Notes: a model not told the origin generated them from the sequence alone. 64,000 nucleotides of DNA from Gloeotrichia echinulata CP02 (GCA_038087035.1 CP051187.1:3539001-3603000), one strand, 5' to 3'. Numbered from the stretch's first letter, positions 34,261-43,838 are shown. Made by a program: numbers and translations.

Positions 34261-35217
34261 ATGGAAAATACCAAAATCAAAATCGGATTAGTACTAGCAG
34301 GTGGCGGTGCTAAAGGCGCGTACCAATCAGGCGTAGTCAAATACCTAGCAGAAATTGACTTTGCACCCCATATTATTGCAGGCACGAGTATCGGTGCGCT
34401 CAATGGTGCGATCCTTGCTTCTCATCTACCATTTACACAAGCTGCTGATCGGCTGTGGCAACTATGGAGAGAACTAGGCGAAGCCAACATTATCAACTGG
34501 CAGTTAGTTAAATATCCACTGCAATCCTTGGGACAATATTTGCATCTATCACAGGAAGACGCATCTTTCTGCGACCCTAACCCACTTGATAAATTTTTAC
34601 GCTATGCTATCAATCCCCAACAATTGCGAGCAGGAATCGAACTATGGGTAGCCGCGTTTCCCTCAGCACACAATTTTCTACCATCTCAATACAAAGCAGG
34701 TCAAATTGTCCCCACCATAGGCAATGCAATAACCTCCAATCTTGGACAATCCGCCGAATATATTCACGTCCAATCAGCCAAAACTGATGAAGAAATTTAT
34801 CAAACACTACTCGCCAGCGCTGCTATTCCTTTAGCATTTAAGTCCCGCAAAGTTGATGGAACACATTATGTTGATGGTTGGCTAGGTGATAATGTCCCCC
34901 TCAAAGCTCTAGCAAATCGCGGTTGTACCCATGCGATCGTCATTCATTTAGGAAATGGTGAACTTTGGAATCGTCATGATTTCCCTAACCAAACAATAAT
35001 TGAAATTCGTCCAACTGAAGATATGGGTGGTCTTAACACATTACTAGATTTCAGCCCCGAACGGATTCAACTCTTGCAAAACCGAGGTTATCAAGATGCC
35101 AAACGCATTCTCGAACCAATTTTACAAACACTCATAATTGAGCGATCGCGCCAAGAAAGTTTTACGCAGCTTCAGGAAACAACAAGGAGATTAAAGGACG
35201 ATCCACCAGTTTATTAG
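34261..35217 (+). CDS. Patatin-like phospholipase
   Basis: The 318-residue enzyme has the patatin oxyanion motif LVLAGGGAKGAYQSGV (residues 10-25) and the nucleophile elbow AGTSIGALNGAIL with serine near residue 43. The catalytic aspartate is in HYVDGWLGDNVPLKAL near 204. It is predicted to hydrolyse acyl esters of phospholipids. There is no signal peptide, so it acts in the cytoplasm or on the inner membrane face. Length is normal. The following short ORF may be in the same transcript. Confidence 0.92.
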   Translation: MENTKIKIGLVLAGGGAKGAYQSGVVKYLAEIDFAPHIIAGTSIGALNGAILASHLPFTQAADRLWQLWRELGEANIINWQLVKYPLQSLGQYLHLSQEDASFCDPNPLDKFLRYAINPQQLRAGIELWVAAFPSAHNFLPSQYKAGQIVPTIGNAITSNLGQSAEYIHVQSAKTDEEIYQTLLASAAIPLAFKSRKVDGTHYVDGWLGDNVPLKALANRGCTHAIVIHLGNGELWNRHDFPNQTIIEIRPTEDMGGLNTLLDFSPERIQLLQNRGYQDAKRILEPILQTLIIERSRQESFTQLQETTRRLKDDPPVY

Positions 35218-35300
35218 TTAACGCTGGCTCAAATCAGTTTGGATGCTGGATACGAATTGCCTACAATTTGTACACCCTACGAATTAATGGGAGATTAAAA

Positions 35301-35480
35301 ATGTGGAGAGATGAAATTTTAGAGGAAATCTACAAAATTCGAGAGGAACATGCAAGAGCTTTTAATTACGATTTGAAAGCAATCTGTGATGATTTACGGC
35401 AACGACAAGCAACAAGCGGTAGAACAATTATTTCCAAACCTCTGAGACGACCTCACCAGCCGCATAACAAGCTTTCGTAG
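35301..35480 (+). CDS. Small conserved hypothetical protein
   Basis: The 59-residue protein is started at the ATG at 35301, which follows GGGAGA. The frame is open earlier but those codons do not look conserved. The product MWRDEILEEIYKIREEHARA, FNYDLKAICDDLRQRQATSG is a helical, charged peptide of a type often seen near cyanobacterial toxin-antitoxin genes; I cannot assign a function. Immediately upstream, in the patatin frame after its stop, a 24-codon stretch (LAQISLDAGYELPTICTPYE LMGD, stop) looks like the tail of another small gene. Confidence 0.6.
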   Translation: MWRDEILEEIYKIREEHARAFNYDLKAICDDLRQRQATSGRTIISKPLRRPHQPHNKLS

Positions 35481-35502
35481 GGTGCGTTAATGAAATATAA
35501 CG

Positions 35503-35966
35503 CAATACAGTTCAGTTAAGCTCGAATGATATACACTGTATTGAAAACTGGTATGAAGTCCAGAGAAATTTGTCTCTTCAGGTGGTTCGTGACTTCATTC
35601 TGGAACATCTTGAACAAAGGGTGGGCTTGAACGCACATAATCGGATTCCTGTCAATGCGTAAGTCCTGACTGCGTAGGTTTTGGAAAATCTTTTTAAAAC
35701 TCAATACGCTTGGTATTAGAGCCAAAAACCTTGACCCATGTAGGTTGGGTTGAGGAACGTAGACCCGAAGGGGCTTCCCGCAGGGAAACCCAACATTTGG
35801 CGGGTTTGTTGGGTAACGCATTGCCTCAACCCAACCCAACACTGCTCGGTTAAGCCTCTTTTGAGCATTCTAGACGACGATATTGCAAGGGTTTCAGCCT
35901 ACTTTATTTCCTTAACCGAGCAGTATTGCAACCCAACCTACAATTTTCCTTAACTGAACCGTATTG
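35503..35966. mobile_element. Composite MITE/IS-derived element
   Basis: The ends CAATACAGTTCAGTTAAG (35503-35520) and CTTAACTGAACCGTATTG (35949-35966) are 17-of-18 inverted repeats. Inside are a possible coding relic (35523-35660, reading IENWYEVQRNLSLQVVRDFI), a GTAGGTTGGGTTGAGG inverted-repeat module shared with 26.1 kb, and a second, nested element. No intact transposase is present. Confidence 0.7.
35841..35924. mobile_element. Nested 84-bp MITE
   Basis: Perfect 14-bp inverted repeats ACTGCTCGGTTAAG / CTTAACCGAGCAGT bound 56 bp. It sits between repeated CAACCCAAC sequences of the host element, which may be a target duplication or pre-existing repetition. Confidence 0.75.
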
Positions 35967-36031
35967 TTTTAAAACTGAGATTTTTTCAGAAATCAAATAT
36001 GATTCCTACATATCATAAAATTGTAAATTAA

Positions 36032-38389
36032 TCACAAAACAGAAGATTTATTTTCCGTCGCCTGGATAAAAGCTTCAAACTCACCATTAGGCGTCCATTG
36101 AATAGCACCATCTCGCCCTGTAAAGAACAGTTTCGTCTGGCTTTTACTCAGTTGGGACAAGGTTTTTGCATCCAGATTGGCTTCTGAAGCGATCGCCACC
36201 TGTGGTTGGAGTGCGAGAACTAAATCTTTCAAAGCCTCAGCAGCACACCACAGCACCTGTGGACGAGGTAAACCGCCCGTCTTCACTAGCTGTTCTATTT
36301 CCTTCGATTTGAGATTACCCACTAATAACCAATTCTGACCTTGAATTTGTAATTGTAAAATCGGCAATTGGTCGTTAATTAATTGTGCAATAATCGCACC
36401 AGTATTCACCGGTTGTCCAACTGCTAAAGGTTGATATATTCCCTGAAACTTTTGCAGTTCCTGTTGAATCACCTGAGTTTCAATGATATTTTCTGGCTTG
36501 GGTGAATATTCATAAAAATTTTTAATTGGTAACTTTTGCAACACTTCCAACCAACCATTACTGTCATTGTTTTGGAAATCAGTGGCGATCGCCCAATCAA
36601 TTTGATTGACACCCTGCTGTTGCAAAAATGGTAAAATACTAAAACGCCCTGTACCTTCATCTCCACTATTAATCAGGGTGACGGTGCCTCGGTCTTGAAT
36701 TACCAAAACAGGTTCAGCACCTGCAGCGAGTACGGTAATCCTAAACAATGTATTTGCAGAATGCCAAATTGGGATGAGTACCAACCCAATGGCAATGAAA
36801 CTAGCAAACCACCACCGTTGCTGCCACCAACGCACCAAGACAACCAGTAAAATTATTATATAAATCGTCAGCATCTGCCAAGTGGATATACTGCCAACAG
36901 CCAGGGAATTTCCTGGTAATTTGCTGAAAAATTCCACGAGGTTAATTAGCCAATCAGTAGGGTAATGCAACACCCCAGCCAAAACGCTACCGGCTTCGGG
37001 CCAAATCAATGCACCGATAGCACTGATAATGCCACCTATGCTAATTATAGAAATAAATGGGGTGGTAATAATATTCAGCAACAGGCTGTAAGCTGGGACA
37101 ACCCCAAAGACAAACAGTTGCAGAGGTAAAGTCCAAATCGTAGCAGCTAACGGAACAGCCACCAAAGAAGCGATCGCAGGTGGTACCCAATCCAAACGCT
37201 CAATTATTGCTGGTGCTGTGACGATTAATCCTAGGGTGGCTAAAAAACTGAGTTGAAAGCCTAGGTCCCAAATCCACAGAGGATTAAACAGTAATAATAG
37301 CGTAGCCGCCAATAACAGAGAACCCAACTGTTTTACTTTTCGTTTTAATAGCAAACCAACTAAGGCTGCAAAACCCATAATTACGGCTCTGAGTACCGCA
37401 GCCTGAAAACCTGCTAAACTGAGGAAAATAATTAAAGAAAATAATCCCAAGGTAAATTGGGTGGCCTTTTTTGCTCGGCTTGTTAACTGTAGAATGACAC
37501 CTAAAATTAAAGAAGTTTGGAATCCAGAAGCCGCCAAAGCATGAGATAAACCCGCCTGGACAAACAAGTCGCGGATATCGTAGGGTAAATCAACAGCCTT
37601 GCTGCCTAAAACCATCGCACTGACAAGGGGACCTTCTGGGATACCTAACCAGCGAACTTGCGATCGCACAATTCGCTCCCGAATTTGCCACCATCCCCAT
37701 TTATGTTCGTCATCGAGAATATTTACCTGTCTTCCCATTAAACCTGCAAATGTTCCTTCCTGCCCCAGAAACTTCTGAAAATCAAAAGCGCCAGGGTTAG
37801 AAGCGGCTTTCGGTTTATATAAAACCCCAGTTATCGCAATTTGTTGACCTGGGTATAAACCCGTAGCCTGAAGTATAGGGACAGTGACATATAATTTACC
37901 CGTCACGCCTTTATTGATACCAGCCGGACCATTATCATTTTTGACCTCATCGAGCTGGCTGGCTTGAAACCAAAATTGTCCTCTTTGAGAGCGAGTCAAG
38001 CGGGGATTACTGGCCACTTCACCACGAACAATCACAAGTTGTTCTTGATTACTATTATTTCCTGGGGGAACAAATTTACTGATGTCTTTTGCATCTGGTT
38101 GCGGTATCCGCACTTGAAAATAAAAAGTTGCTAATAACCCCACCAAGCCAGCAACTAGGCATACCCTAGGTGTGGGAAGATTTTGCCAGGTGTTTTGTAC
38201 TGGTTGAGTTTTTGTATCAGCTGGTTGGGTTTTTTGAGCCAGTTGTCGTGCAGTGATCTGGCGTTTTCTCAAGACAATTGCTCCCAAGACCCCTAGAAGC
38301 AAAATCCACAGACCACCCCAAGGAACTGCTGTAAACAGCAACCCTAAAATATAGCCAAGACAGATAGTCACACCAGTAATTTGAATCAT
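36032..38389 (-). CDS. comEC: ComEC/Rec2-family DNA uptake channel protein
   Basis: The 785-residue membrane protein carries an N-terminal pair of membrane segments, then an OB-like domain (VRGEVASNPRLTRSQRGQFW and GVLYKPKAASNPGAFDFQKF). The competence permease core follows (SHALAASGFQTSLILGVILQ and many hydrophobic helices, residues about 255-525). The C-terminal part has the position of a metallo-beta-lactamase domain (TVTLINSGDEGTGRFSILPF, IDWAIATDFQNNDSNGWLEV) but lacks the usual H-x-H-x-D-H residues. ComEC transports single-stranded DNA across the inner membrane during natural transformation. The gene stands alone. Confidence 0.9.
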   Translation of the reverse strand: MIQITGVTICLGYILGLLFTAVPWGGLWILLLGVLGAIVLRKRQITARQLAQKTQPADTKTQPVQNTWQNLPTPRVCLVAGLVGLLATFYFQVRIPQPDAKDISKFVPPGNNSNQEQLVIVRGEVASNPRLTRSQRGQFWFQASQLDEVKNDNGPAGINKGVTGKLYVTVPILQATGLYPGQQIAITGVLYKPKAASNPGAFDFQKFLGQEGTFAGLMGRQVNILDDEHKWGWWQIRERIVRSQVRWLGIPEGPLVSAMVLGSKAVDLPYDIRDLFVQAGLSHALAASGFQTSLILGVILQLTSRAKKATQFTLGLFSLIIFLSLAGFQAAVLRAVIMGFAALVGLLLKRKVKQLGSLLLAATLLLLFNPLWIWDLGFQLSFLATLGLIVTAPAIIERLDWVPPAIASLVAVPLAATIWTLPLQLFVFGVVPAYSLLLNIITTPFISIISIGGIISAIGALIWPEAGSVLAGVLHYPTDWLINLVEFFSKLPGNSLAVGSISTWQMLTIYIIILLVVLVRWWQQRWWFASFIAIGLVLIPIWHSANTLFRITVLAAGAEPVLVIQDRGTVTLINSGDEGTGRFSILPFLQQQGVNQIDWAIATDFQNNDSNGWLEVLQKLPIKNFYEYSPKPENIIETQVIQQELQKFQGIYQPLAVGQPVNTGAIIAQLINDQLPILQLQIQGQNWLLVGNLKSKEIEQLVKTGGLPRPQVLWCAAEALKDLVLALQPQVAIASEANLDAKTLSQLSKSQTKLFFTGRDGAIQWTPNGEFEAFIQATENKSSVL

Positions 38390-38547
38390 AAAAATTTTGG
38401 TTTTGCCAAAGTACCTCGCGAATAGAATTCGCAGTTATTTGTCACTATCAATATCTATCATCAATATATATTGTAGGGTGGGTCAGATGCCAACAATCTG
38501 TTCGATTGTGATTAGGATCTACTCTGGGGGCACAATAATAATCGTAG

Positions 38548-38606
38548 GGTGCGTGACGCAGCGATAAATATTGTACTTAGTCACAAGACTTGTGGCGTCA
38601 CGCACC
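38548..38606. repeat. Palindromic repeat (GGTGCGTGACGC...GCGTCACGCACC)
   Basis: Perfect 12-bp arms are separated by 35 bp. A related palindrome with GTAGGGTGCGTCAG arms is at 58147-58211, which shows a dispersed family. Confidence 0.75.
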
Positions 38607-38657
38607 ATTCTTTAAATGTGACACTAGCGTAAGTCCTGCTCATTCAAAATAGGACTT

Positions 38658-38757
38658 ATACCAATTCAAAAAATATTGGCAACACATCGATAATCTGTAG
38701 GGGCGCAAGGCCTTGCGCCCTTACCCTATCTGTCCCATTTTTTTTTCAAATTGGTAT
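38658..38757. mobile_element. 100-bp MITE with ATACCAATT ends
   Basis: Inverted ends ATACCAATTCAAAAAA and TTTTTTCAAATTGGTAT surround the palindrome GGGGCGCAAGGCCTTGCGCC C. It has no coding capacity. Confidence 0.7.
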
Positions 38758-38819
38758 TACGCACTTATGACGAAAAATCAGCCTGTGCGATTACGTCGCT
38801 ACGCTCTCTACGAGCCGTT

Positions 38820-38922
38820 ATACCGTTTCACTTTAAGTATGATACAAATACGTTGGTAGGGGCACGGCATTGCCGTGCCCCTACTGGCTTCTATATGTAT
38901 CAGAGTTTTGGTGAAATGGTAT
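38820..38922. mobile_element. 103-bp MITE with ATACC(G/A)TTTCAC ends
   Basis: Inverted ends ATACCGTTTCAC and GTGAAATGGTAT surround the palindrome GGGGCACGGCATTGCCGTGC CCC, the same core as in the 17.7-kb MITE but with different ends. Confidence 0.7.
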
Positions 38923-39021
38923 TAGGCATAGGTAATGACCTAAAATCGTAGTTCGTGGGTCAGTCGTAAAAAACTCAAATCTGACGCAGCCTACTATAGT
39001 GCCAGTTGCGTAAGTCCTATC

Positions 39022-40236
39022 TTAGTTTGGGTCTATTGTAGGAGCAGTTAAGAGAATAATTTGCTCATGCTGAAGCACTCGCACATCCTCCAAATTGGCA
39101 TTTATTTCCTGCAAAATTTGATTGACTGTTTTCTGTGTGGTCTGATTCCCATCACAGGCTTTGAGGAATTGCCATTCTGCCTCATTGAGATGGACAATTT
39201 GATAGTCGTAATTAAAGAATTGTTTACTATCTCGCCATCCCTGAATGCAAGGACTTGGTTCAGGGATTGCAGATAGCAGCTTTGCATCTGATATCCAATT
39301 TTCTCTGGTGATGGGGCTACGTCCCAAGAAAAACTCGTAGTGGGTAATCATTGAGGGATCGAGTAGTTCAATCAATCGATAAAGCTGGCGATCGCTCAAG
39401 GTTTTCGCCCGCTCAATTAACTCTGGGGCTTTACTAATTAATCGCTCCAGACTCCAAACCTGGGGATTAGAAAAGCCGAGAAACTCCAATCCTGATGCAT
39501 CAATTAATTCAAATACCGTATTGATGTTATAATCTATTTCCTGGGGATGGACATACATATCTGCAAAGTAAGCATCCCGTTGATTTTCCCAAGACCAGCG
39601 TTCCTGTTCTCGCTGGCGGAGGCGATTGTTTTCTGGTAAGGCTGCAAACAGTTGTCGCCCAACGGATACGCCGTCAGAGTAATCGCCGCGTTTGTCACCT
39701 TGCAAAAGGGCGATCGCCTCTTGCATCAATTTAATTTCCCAACGCCCCAACTCGCCATACACAAAAATGTGCATTATACCACCAGGCGATAGCTTTTTTG
39801 CCAAAGCTTGAATCCCGCGAATTGGGTCAGGGGTATGGTGTAATACTCCCACACAGTTAATCAAATTAAACTCACCTGGAAGCTGCTCGACATCAAATAA
39901 ACTCAGGTGATGAAATTCTACCCCCGTCGCTCCTGATTTTTGGCAACGTTCTTTGGCTACAGCTAATGCGCCAGCACTCAAATCAATACCCACAACGGCT
40001 GTATCAGGGTTGAGATGCACCAAATATTCTGTGCCTACCCCCGTTCCACACCCAGCATCTAAGACGCGGACATTCTTCTGTGAGGGTTTTTGTCCGGTGC
40101 AAAAGTTATATGCCGTCAACCAGTTCCACCGCCAATTATAACCTGGAGGCGGTTCGTCTAATAACGGTTCTGGGGGGAAGGGATAGGTATTGTAGAGTTT
40201 GGCGACTGCTGCAGTAATTGCTTGGGAATCTGACAT
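39022..40236 (-). CDS. Class I SAM-dependent methyltransferase
   Basis: The 404-residue protein starts MSDSQAITAAVAKLYNTYPF. It has the SAM-binding motif I VRVLDAGCGTGVGTEYL near residue 60, the acidic VVGIDLSAGALAVAKE, and motif IV-like LINCVGVLHHTPDP. The C-terminal 150 residues are outside the Rossmann fold and may bind substrate (DPSMITHYEFFLGRSPI). The substrate is unknown; the family is common in cyanobacteria and is usually annotated only as methyltransferase. It is not in an operon with its neighbours. Confidence 0.88.
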   Translation of the reverse strand: MSDSQAITAAVAKLYNTYPFPPEPLLDEPPPGYNWRWNWLTAYNFCTGQKPSQKNVRVLDAGCGTGVGTEYLVHLNPDTAVVGIDLSAGALAVAKERCQKSGATGVEFHHLSLFDVEQLPGEFNLINCVGVLHHTPDPIRGIQALAKKLSPGGIMHIFVYGELGRWEIKLMQEAIALLQGDKRGDYSDGVSVGRQLFAALPENNRLRQREQERWSWENQRDAYFADMYVHPQEIDYNINTVFELIDASGLEFLGFSNPQVWSLERLISKAPELIERAKTLSDRQLYRLIELLDPSMITHYEFFLGRSPITRENWISDAKLLSAIPEPSPCIQGWRDSKQFFNYDYQIVHLNEAEWQFLKACDGNQTTQKTVNQILQEINANLEDVRVLQHEQIILLTAPTIDPN

Positions 40237-40511
40237 AGCTGGAGTAAAGTAATTCCTAGTTGATAATACCGCATCTAAACTTTTGCTACTACTGCCCTAT
40301 TTGGTAGCTCGAATGTCTTTGTTGTAATTGGTACATTGTCATCGGGGACGGTGGGTTTTTCCGGTACGGATGGAGATAGAAGCCGAAAGTTAGTCTGTCA
40401 GCGATCGCCTGTCTTTGAATTCAATTCGCAGCAACGCCCAATTTGAGACTGTGGATTTTTATCATCGTTCCCTGACAGAGCCAGGAAACGATGAACGCCT
40501 TTGGAAGTGTA

Positions 40512-40814
40512 TTACATTTGACCGCTAAAGACAGGCTTTACTTTACGGTCAACTCTTTCCCCCAAGTCATCAACAATTGTCAAAGCATCTGGTTTACAAC
40601 GCTTCACATTCACAATAATGCTCTGTGCGCCTTCTAACTCTAAATCCTCTACATAACCTTTGATGGCCAAATTGGCCTCCGTAGAATTGAGAAAAGGACC
40701 GAAGTAGTAGGTGCAACGAGGATTCTGTGTTACAATCTCTACCCACCAAGCTAGTCCGAGATTGTCGATTGTGTTAATTAACGTTTCCTTGAGATTATCC
40801 CAAATGGTTTTCAT
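40512..40814 (-). CDS. DUF1816 family protein
   Basis: The 100-residue cyanobacterial protein has the family core LGLAWWVEIVTQNPRCTYYF GPF, then EANLAIKGYVEDLELEGAQS and VKRCKPDALTI. It is small and soluble. Members are known from cyanobacteria and some relate to phycobilisome-linked proteins, but no function is shown here. Spacer 40237-40511 upstream has no gene. Confidence 0.85.
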   Translation of the reverse strand: MKTIWDNLKETLINTIDNLGLAWWVEIVTQNPRCTYYFGPFLNSTEANLAIKGYVEDLELEGAQSIIVNVKRCKPDALTIVDDLGERVDRKVKPVFSGQM

Positions 40815-40910
40815 GGTATTTGCCAGTTTATAAATGAGGTACTGGATGTTATACGAGCTTTTGCTGTTTTTTTTCCTTTACATTTGTTTATACTCTTTTA
40901 GTCTTCTTTT

Positions 40911-41885
40911 TTAAAGTAGTTTTGGCAACCTATCTAGGTAGTGGGTATTTAGGAACCGTTGGCGATAAACTTCATAAAGCGCCATACCAGAAGCTACAGA
41001 GGCATTCAGGCTGGGTGTTTTCCCATGCAGGGGAATTGACACCAAAACATCACAAGAGCGTTGTGTAAGCATACTCAGCCCTTCGCCTTCGGAGCCAACT
41101 ACCAACACAATCGGACCGGAGAAATTCACTGTATGCAGGGGTTCGCTACCGGTGACAGCGGTGCCGTAAATCCAAAAGCCAGCGGCTTTCAAGTCTTCTA
41201 AGGCGCGGCTGAGGTTGACTACTCTAGCTACAGGAAAGTTTTCTAATGCTCCTGCTGCTACTTTTACCACAGTTGAAGTGATCCCGGCGGCCCTTCTTTG
41301 GGGGATTACTAATCCTTGAGCGCCGATAGCTTCGGCTGTGCGAATAATTGCGCCCAAATTGTGGGGATCAGTGATGCCATCAGCTACTACAATTACTGGA
41401 TCACTGACAGATTTTGCTTGCTCCAGTAGTTCGTGTAGTTCTAGGTAGGAGTATGGTGCAATTTGGGCGGCGATCCCTTGATGATTGGACCCATTAGTAA
41501 CTTGGTCTAAGCGCTTGGGTTCAACTTCATCAATAACGGCGCCATTATCCTTCGCTTGTAGTAGCAAATGATGAAAGCGCGGATCGTAGCGCAAACGAGT
41601 TGTAATCCAGATGCGGTTGAGACCGCGCCCATTTTCTAAAGCACTCAACACAGGATGACGACCGTAGATGAGATCGTTATCTTCTGTCCCTGGCTTGATC
41701 TCTGGGGATGGAAGAGAAAATTTGGGTTGTTGACGTGGGCGGCTAGATACAGGATTCCCATCTCCATTTTTAGGTTTAGGATGGCGAATCGGATTAGCTA
41801 GGACACGGTTACTTTTAATTTTAACTGGTTGCCCACGATTAGGTTCACCAGCAGTTTTGATTTTTCTTGGTTTATTCGTCGTCAT
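40911..41885 (-). CDS. rlmB: 23S rRNA (guanosine-2'-O)-methyltransferase, RlmB/TrmH family
   Basis: The 324-residue SpoU-type enzyme has a basic disordered N-terminal extension of about 65 residues (KIKTAGEPNRGQPVKIKSNR). The substrate-binding domain starts IYGRHPVLSALENGRGLNRI. The knotted catalytic domain has motif 1 GITDPHNLGAIIRTAEAIGA, motif 2 VLVVGSEGEGLS and motif 3 IPLHGKTPSLNASVASGMAL. It methylates the 2'-OH of G2251 (E. coli numbering) in 23S rRNA. The mini-RNase III gene lies 104 bp upstream on the same strand, and both act on 23S rRNA. Confidence 0.93.
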   Translation of the reverse strand: MTTNKPRKIKTAGEPNRGQPVKIKSNRVLANPIRHPKPKNGDGNPVSSRPRQQPKFSLPSPEIKPGTEDNDLIYGRHPVLSALENGRGLNRIWITTRLRYDPRFHHLLLQAKDNGAVIDEVEPKRLDQVTNGSNHQGIAAQIAPYSYLELHELLEQAKSVSDPVIVVADGITDPHNLGAIIRTAEAIGAQGLVIPQRRAAGITSTVVKVAAGALENFPVARVVNLSRALEDLKAAGFWIYGTAVTGSEPLHTVNFSGPIVLVVGSEGEGLSMLTQRSCDVLVSIPLHGKTPSLNASVASGMALYEVYRQRFLNTHYLDRLPKLL

Positions 41886-41989
41886 ATGGGTTTTGGGAAT
41901 AACTTATATATGGGTATATGGGCACACGGATTCTGTCAATTTAGGGGCGATTATCTACTGAATTATGCTCTCGTGAGATTTATTGCCCA

Positions 41990-42466
41990 CTATTTCTCTA
42001 GATGGAGTTGCTGCAACAGTTCGTTTAAGCGCTGGGAATCGGTGAGATATAGGTAGCCGATTAAAGTTTCTAGACTAGTAGCCTGCTGATAAACTTCGGG
42101 ATCAACCCGCTTTGGGCGTCCTGTGGCGGCATTACGACCCCTCCGGACAATTTCTAGCTCATTGGTTCTCAGAAGCGGCATTAGCGATCGCAAATGTAGC
42201 GCCTGTTTTTCTGCTCTTACCTGTGCCACTACCAGACGATGATAGCTATCTGGTCGCTGCAATGGCATTAGATAGTACATTCTAACATACAATTCATAAA
42301 TTGCATCTCCTACATAGGCTAAAGCTGTCGGAGAAATTTGTGGCAATTCTGACTGAGATATCTTTTGGGGTAATTTTGCTGTTTCCAAGAGTGTAGTGGT
42401 CTTAGATAAATCCTGTTTGGGGGGTTCCTCTTCTCCACCTAATAACTCTTCCTGTCTTGAGTTCAC
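41990..42466 (-). CDS. mrnC: Mini-ribonuclease III
   Basis: The 158-residue protein has an RNase III catalytic domain without a dsRNA-binding domain. The signature LAYVGDAIYELYVRMYYLMP carries the conserved aspartate and glutamate, and the second acidic site is in LETLIGYLYLTDSQRLNELL. The basic stretch RRGRNAATGRPKRVDPEVYQ is typical. Mini-III trims the 5' and 3' ends of 23S rRNA precursors. The N-terminal 40 residues are an extra acidic extension. Confidence 0.92.
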   Translation of the reverse strand: MNSRQEELLGGEEEPPKQDLSKTTTLLETAKLPQKISQSELPQISPTALAYVGDAIYELYVRMYYLMPLQRPDSYHRLVVAQVRAEKQALHLRSLMPLLRTNELEIVRRGRNAATGRPKRVDPEVYQQATSLETLIGYLYLTDSQRLNELLQQLHLEK

Positions 42467-43250
42467 AAGTTAATCATTCCAATATTTTCTATGTACTCCA
42501 TACTTACATCCTAAAGTATTGTTTTTTGGTTGGCGTTGTTCGATGATCTTCGGGGGCTGCAAGGCCTTGCGCCCCTACACACAATCCTCCTCACATGGCC
42601 GATAAAATGGATTTTACCCCCTATTCGCGACTGGGTGCCCTCAGAGTGAAGGGGGCTAGAGGGTTAGGTTTGGTGTTGGTTTTTCCACTAAACGTGAAAA
42701 GTCAGGATTTATCCCCACCAACTTACTTAAGTCTTGGCATAGTGTTTTTATCTGTGGAAATTTTTTGACGATTAAAAGTAAATCTTGGGTGAGTATAGCG
42801 TAATTAAGCGAAGAGGGTGTGGCTTGCCGCAGGCTATTAAGAATTATCAATTACAAATTACTTTCAGGGTAGGTTTTTTATAATCTCGAAAATAGTTGAG
42901 AAAATTCTCAATTTCTTCAGGTGGCTTGGTTGTTTCAGGGTTTAAGCCAAGGCTTAAACGGTCAAAAAATGACCAAATACAAAATACCTACCTTTGTAAG
43001 CGCTTGAGATTGCTCTCTGGGGTTTGGGCTACGCCCAACAGCTTACATGGTTCATTACATGGGAATTCTTCTAGCGGGAAGGGAGTAATTTTATATCTAA
43101 GCGAAAGAAAATATTGGAAATATTTTATTTTAGAGCGGCTGGCTTTTTTCCCTCTCCCACTCCGAGAGAGGTTTTCAGGCCAGCGTTTCTAAAAATTCAG
43201 CTATTTAGATCAAACATTGGATAACTAGATTGATCTCTCTGCTCAACCAA
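42467..43250. other. Repeat-rich spacer with a coding relic
   Basis: The palindromic GCAAGGCCTTGC unit and its downstream 90 bp (42555-42645) match 59720-59810. On the minus strand 42847-42970 is open and reads FFDRLSLGLNPETTKPPEEI ENFLNYFRDYKKPTLKVICN, stop, with no start; it looks like the tail of a lost gene. No intact gene is seen. Confidence 0.45.
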
Positions 43251-43652
43251 TCAAGGCGATGGGATGTTTTTTAGAGCAGCTTCAACTGAGGTTTGCAGCG
43301 AGAGAAACTTCTCTAAGCGAACAAGCTTGACCGTTTGAGTTACACGGGCATTTGTGACAATTTGCAAAGTGCCGTCGGCATTTTGAGCCTGCTTGGCTAA
43401 CTGCACCAAAGCACCTAAGCCAGAGCTATCAACAAAGTCAATCTGGGAAAGATCCAGAATAATGTGCTTTGGACCTTCTTCGATTTTGCTGCCAAGTACC
43501 TTGCGAAATGTCGGCTCAGAAAAGGCGTCTAACAAACCTGTGAGGCGGAATAGCTGAGAGTTATCCCGGACTTCACGATTACCCCTCAGGCTCACGGTTA
43601 AATTCAGTGATTCAGCAATAACTCCCTCCTCATGGTGAAAGTAAACGCTCAA
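43251..43652 (-). CDS. STAS-domain anti-sigma factor antagonist
   Basis: The 133-residue protein (from a TTG at 43652) has the STAS fold. The phosphorylatable serine is in IILDLSQIDFVDSSGLGALV. The family (SpoIIAA/RsbV-like) binds anti-sigma kinases and controls alternative sigma factors in response to phosphorylation. The start is uncertain: a strong GAGGAGGG lies inside the frame at about 43624-43632, followed by non-ATG codons, and a GTG at 43595 is another option. It is a single gene, close to but opposite a heptamer repeat tract. Confidence 0.88.
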   Translation of the reverse strand: MSVYFHHEEGVIAESLNLTVSLRGNREVRDNSQLFRLTGLLDAFSEPTFRKVLGSKIEEGPKHIILDLSQIDFVDSSGLGALVQLAKQAQNADGTLQIVTNARVTQTVKLVRLEKFLSLQTSVEAALKNIPSP

Positions 43653-43700
43653 GTATAGATGTTTTTTGTGTCAGTTGTCTACAACCTGCTGGAATAAGGG

Positions 43701-43838
43701 ATTGGCGATTGGCGATTGGCGATTGGGGATTGGCGATTGGCAATTGGGGGAGATGAAAAATTATTATTCCCCCCCAGTCCCCAGTCCCCAGTCCCCAGTC
43801 CCCAGTCCCCAGTCCCCAGTCCCCAGTCCCCAGTCCCC
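43701..43838. repeat. Two heptamer tandem-repeat tracts
   Basis: The tract 43701-43750 is made of ATTGGCG units and 43769-43838 of CCCCAGT units. The second ends just before the carA stop codon. Confidence 0.9.

Noticed and set aside
42656..42850. 64-codon minus-strand frame
   Set aside because: No recognised family, overlaps a dispersed repeat; a coding relic just upstream is in another frame.
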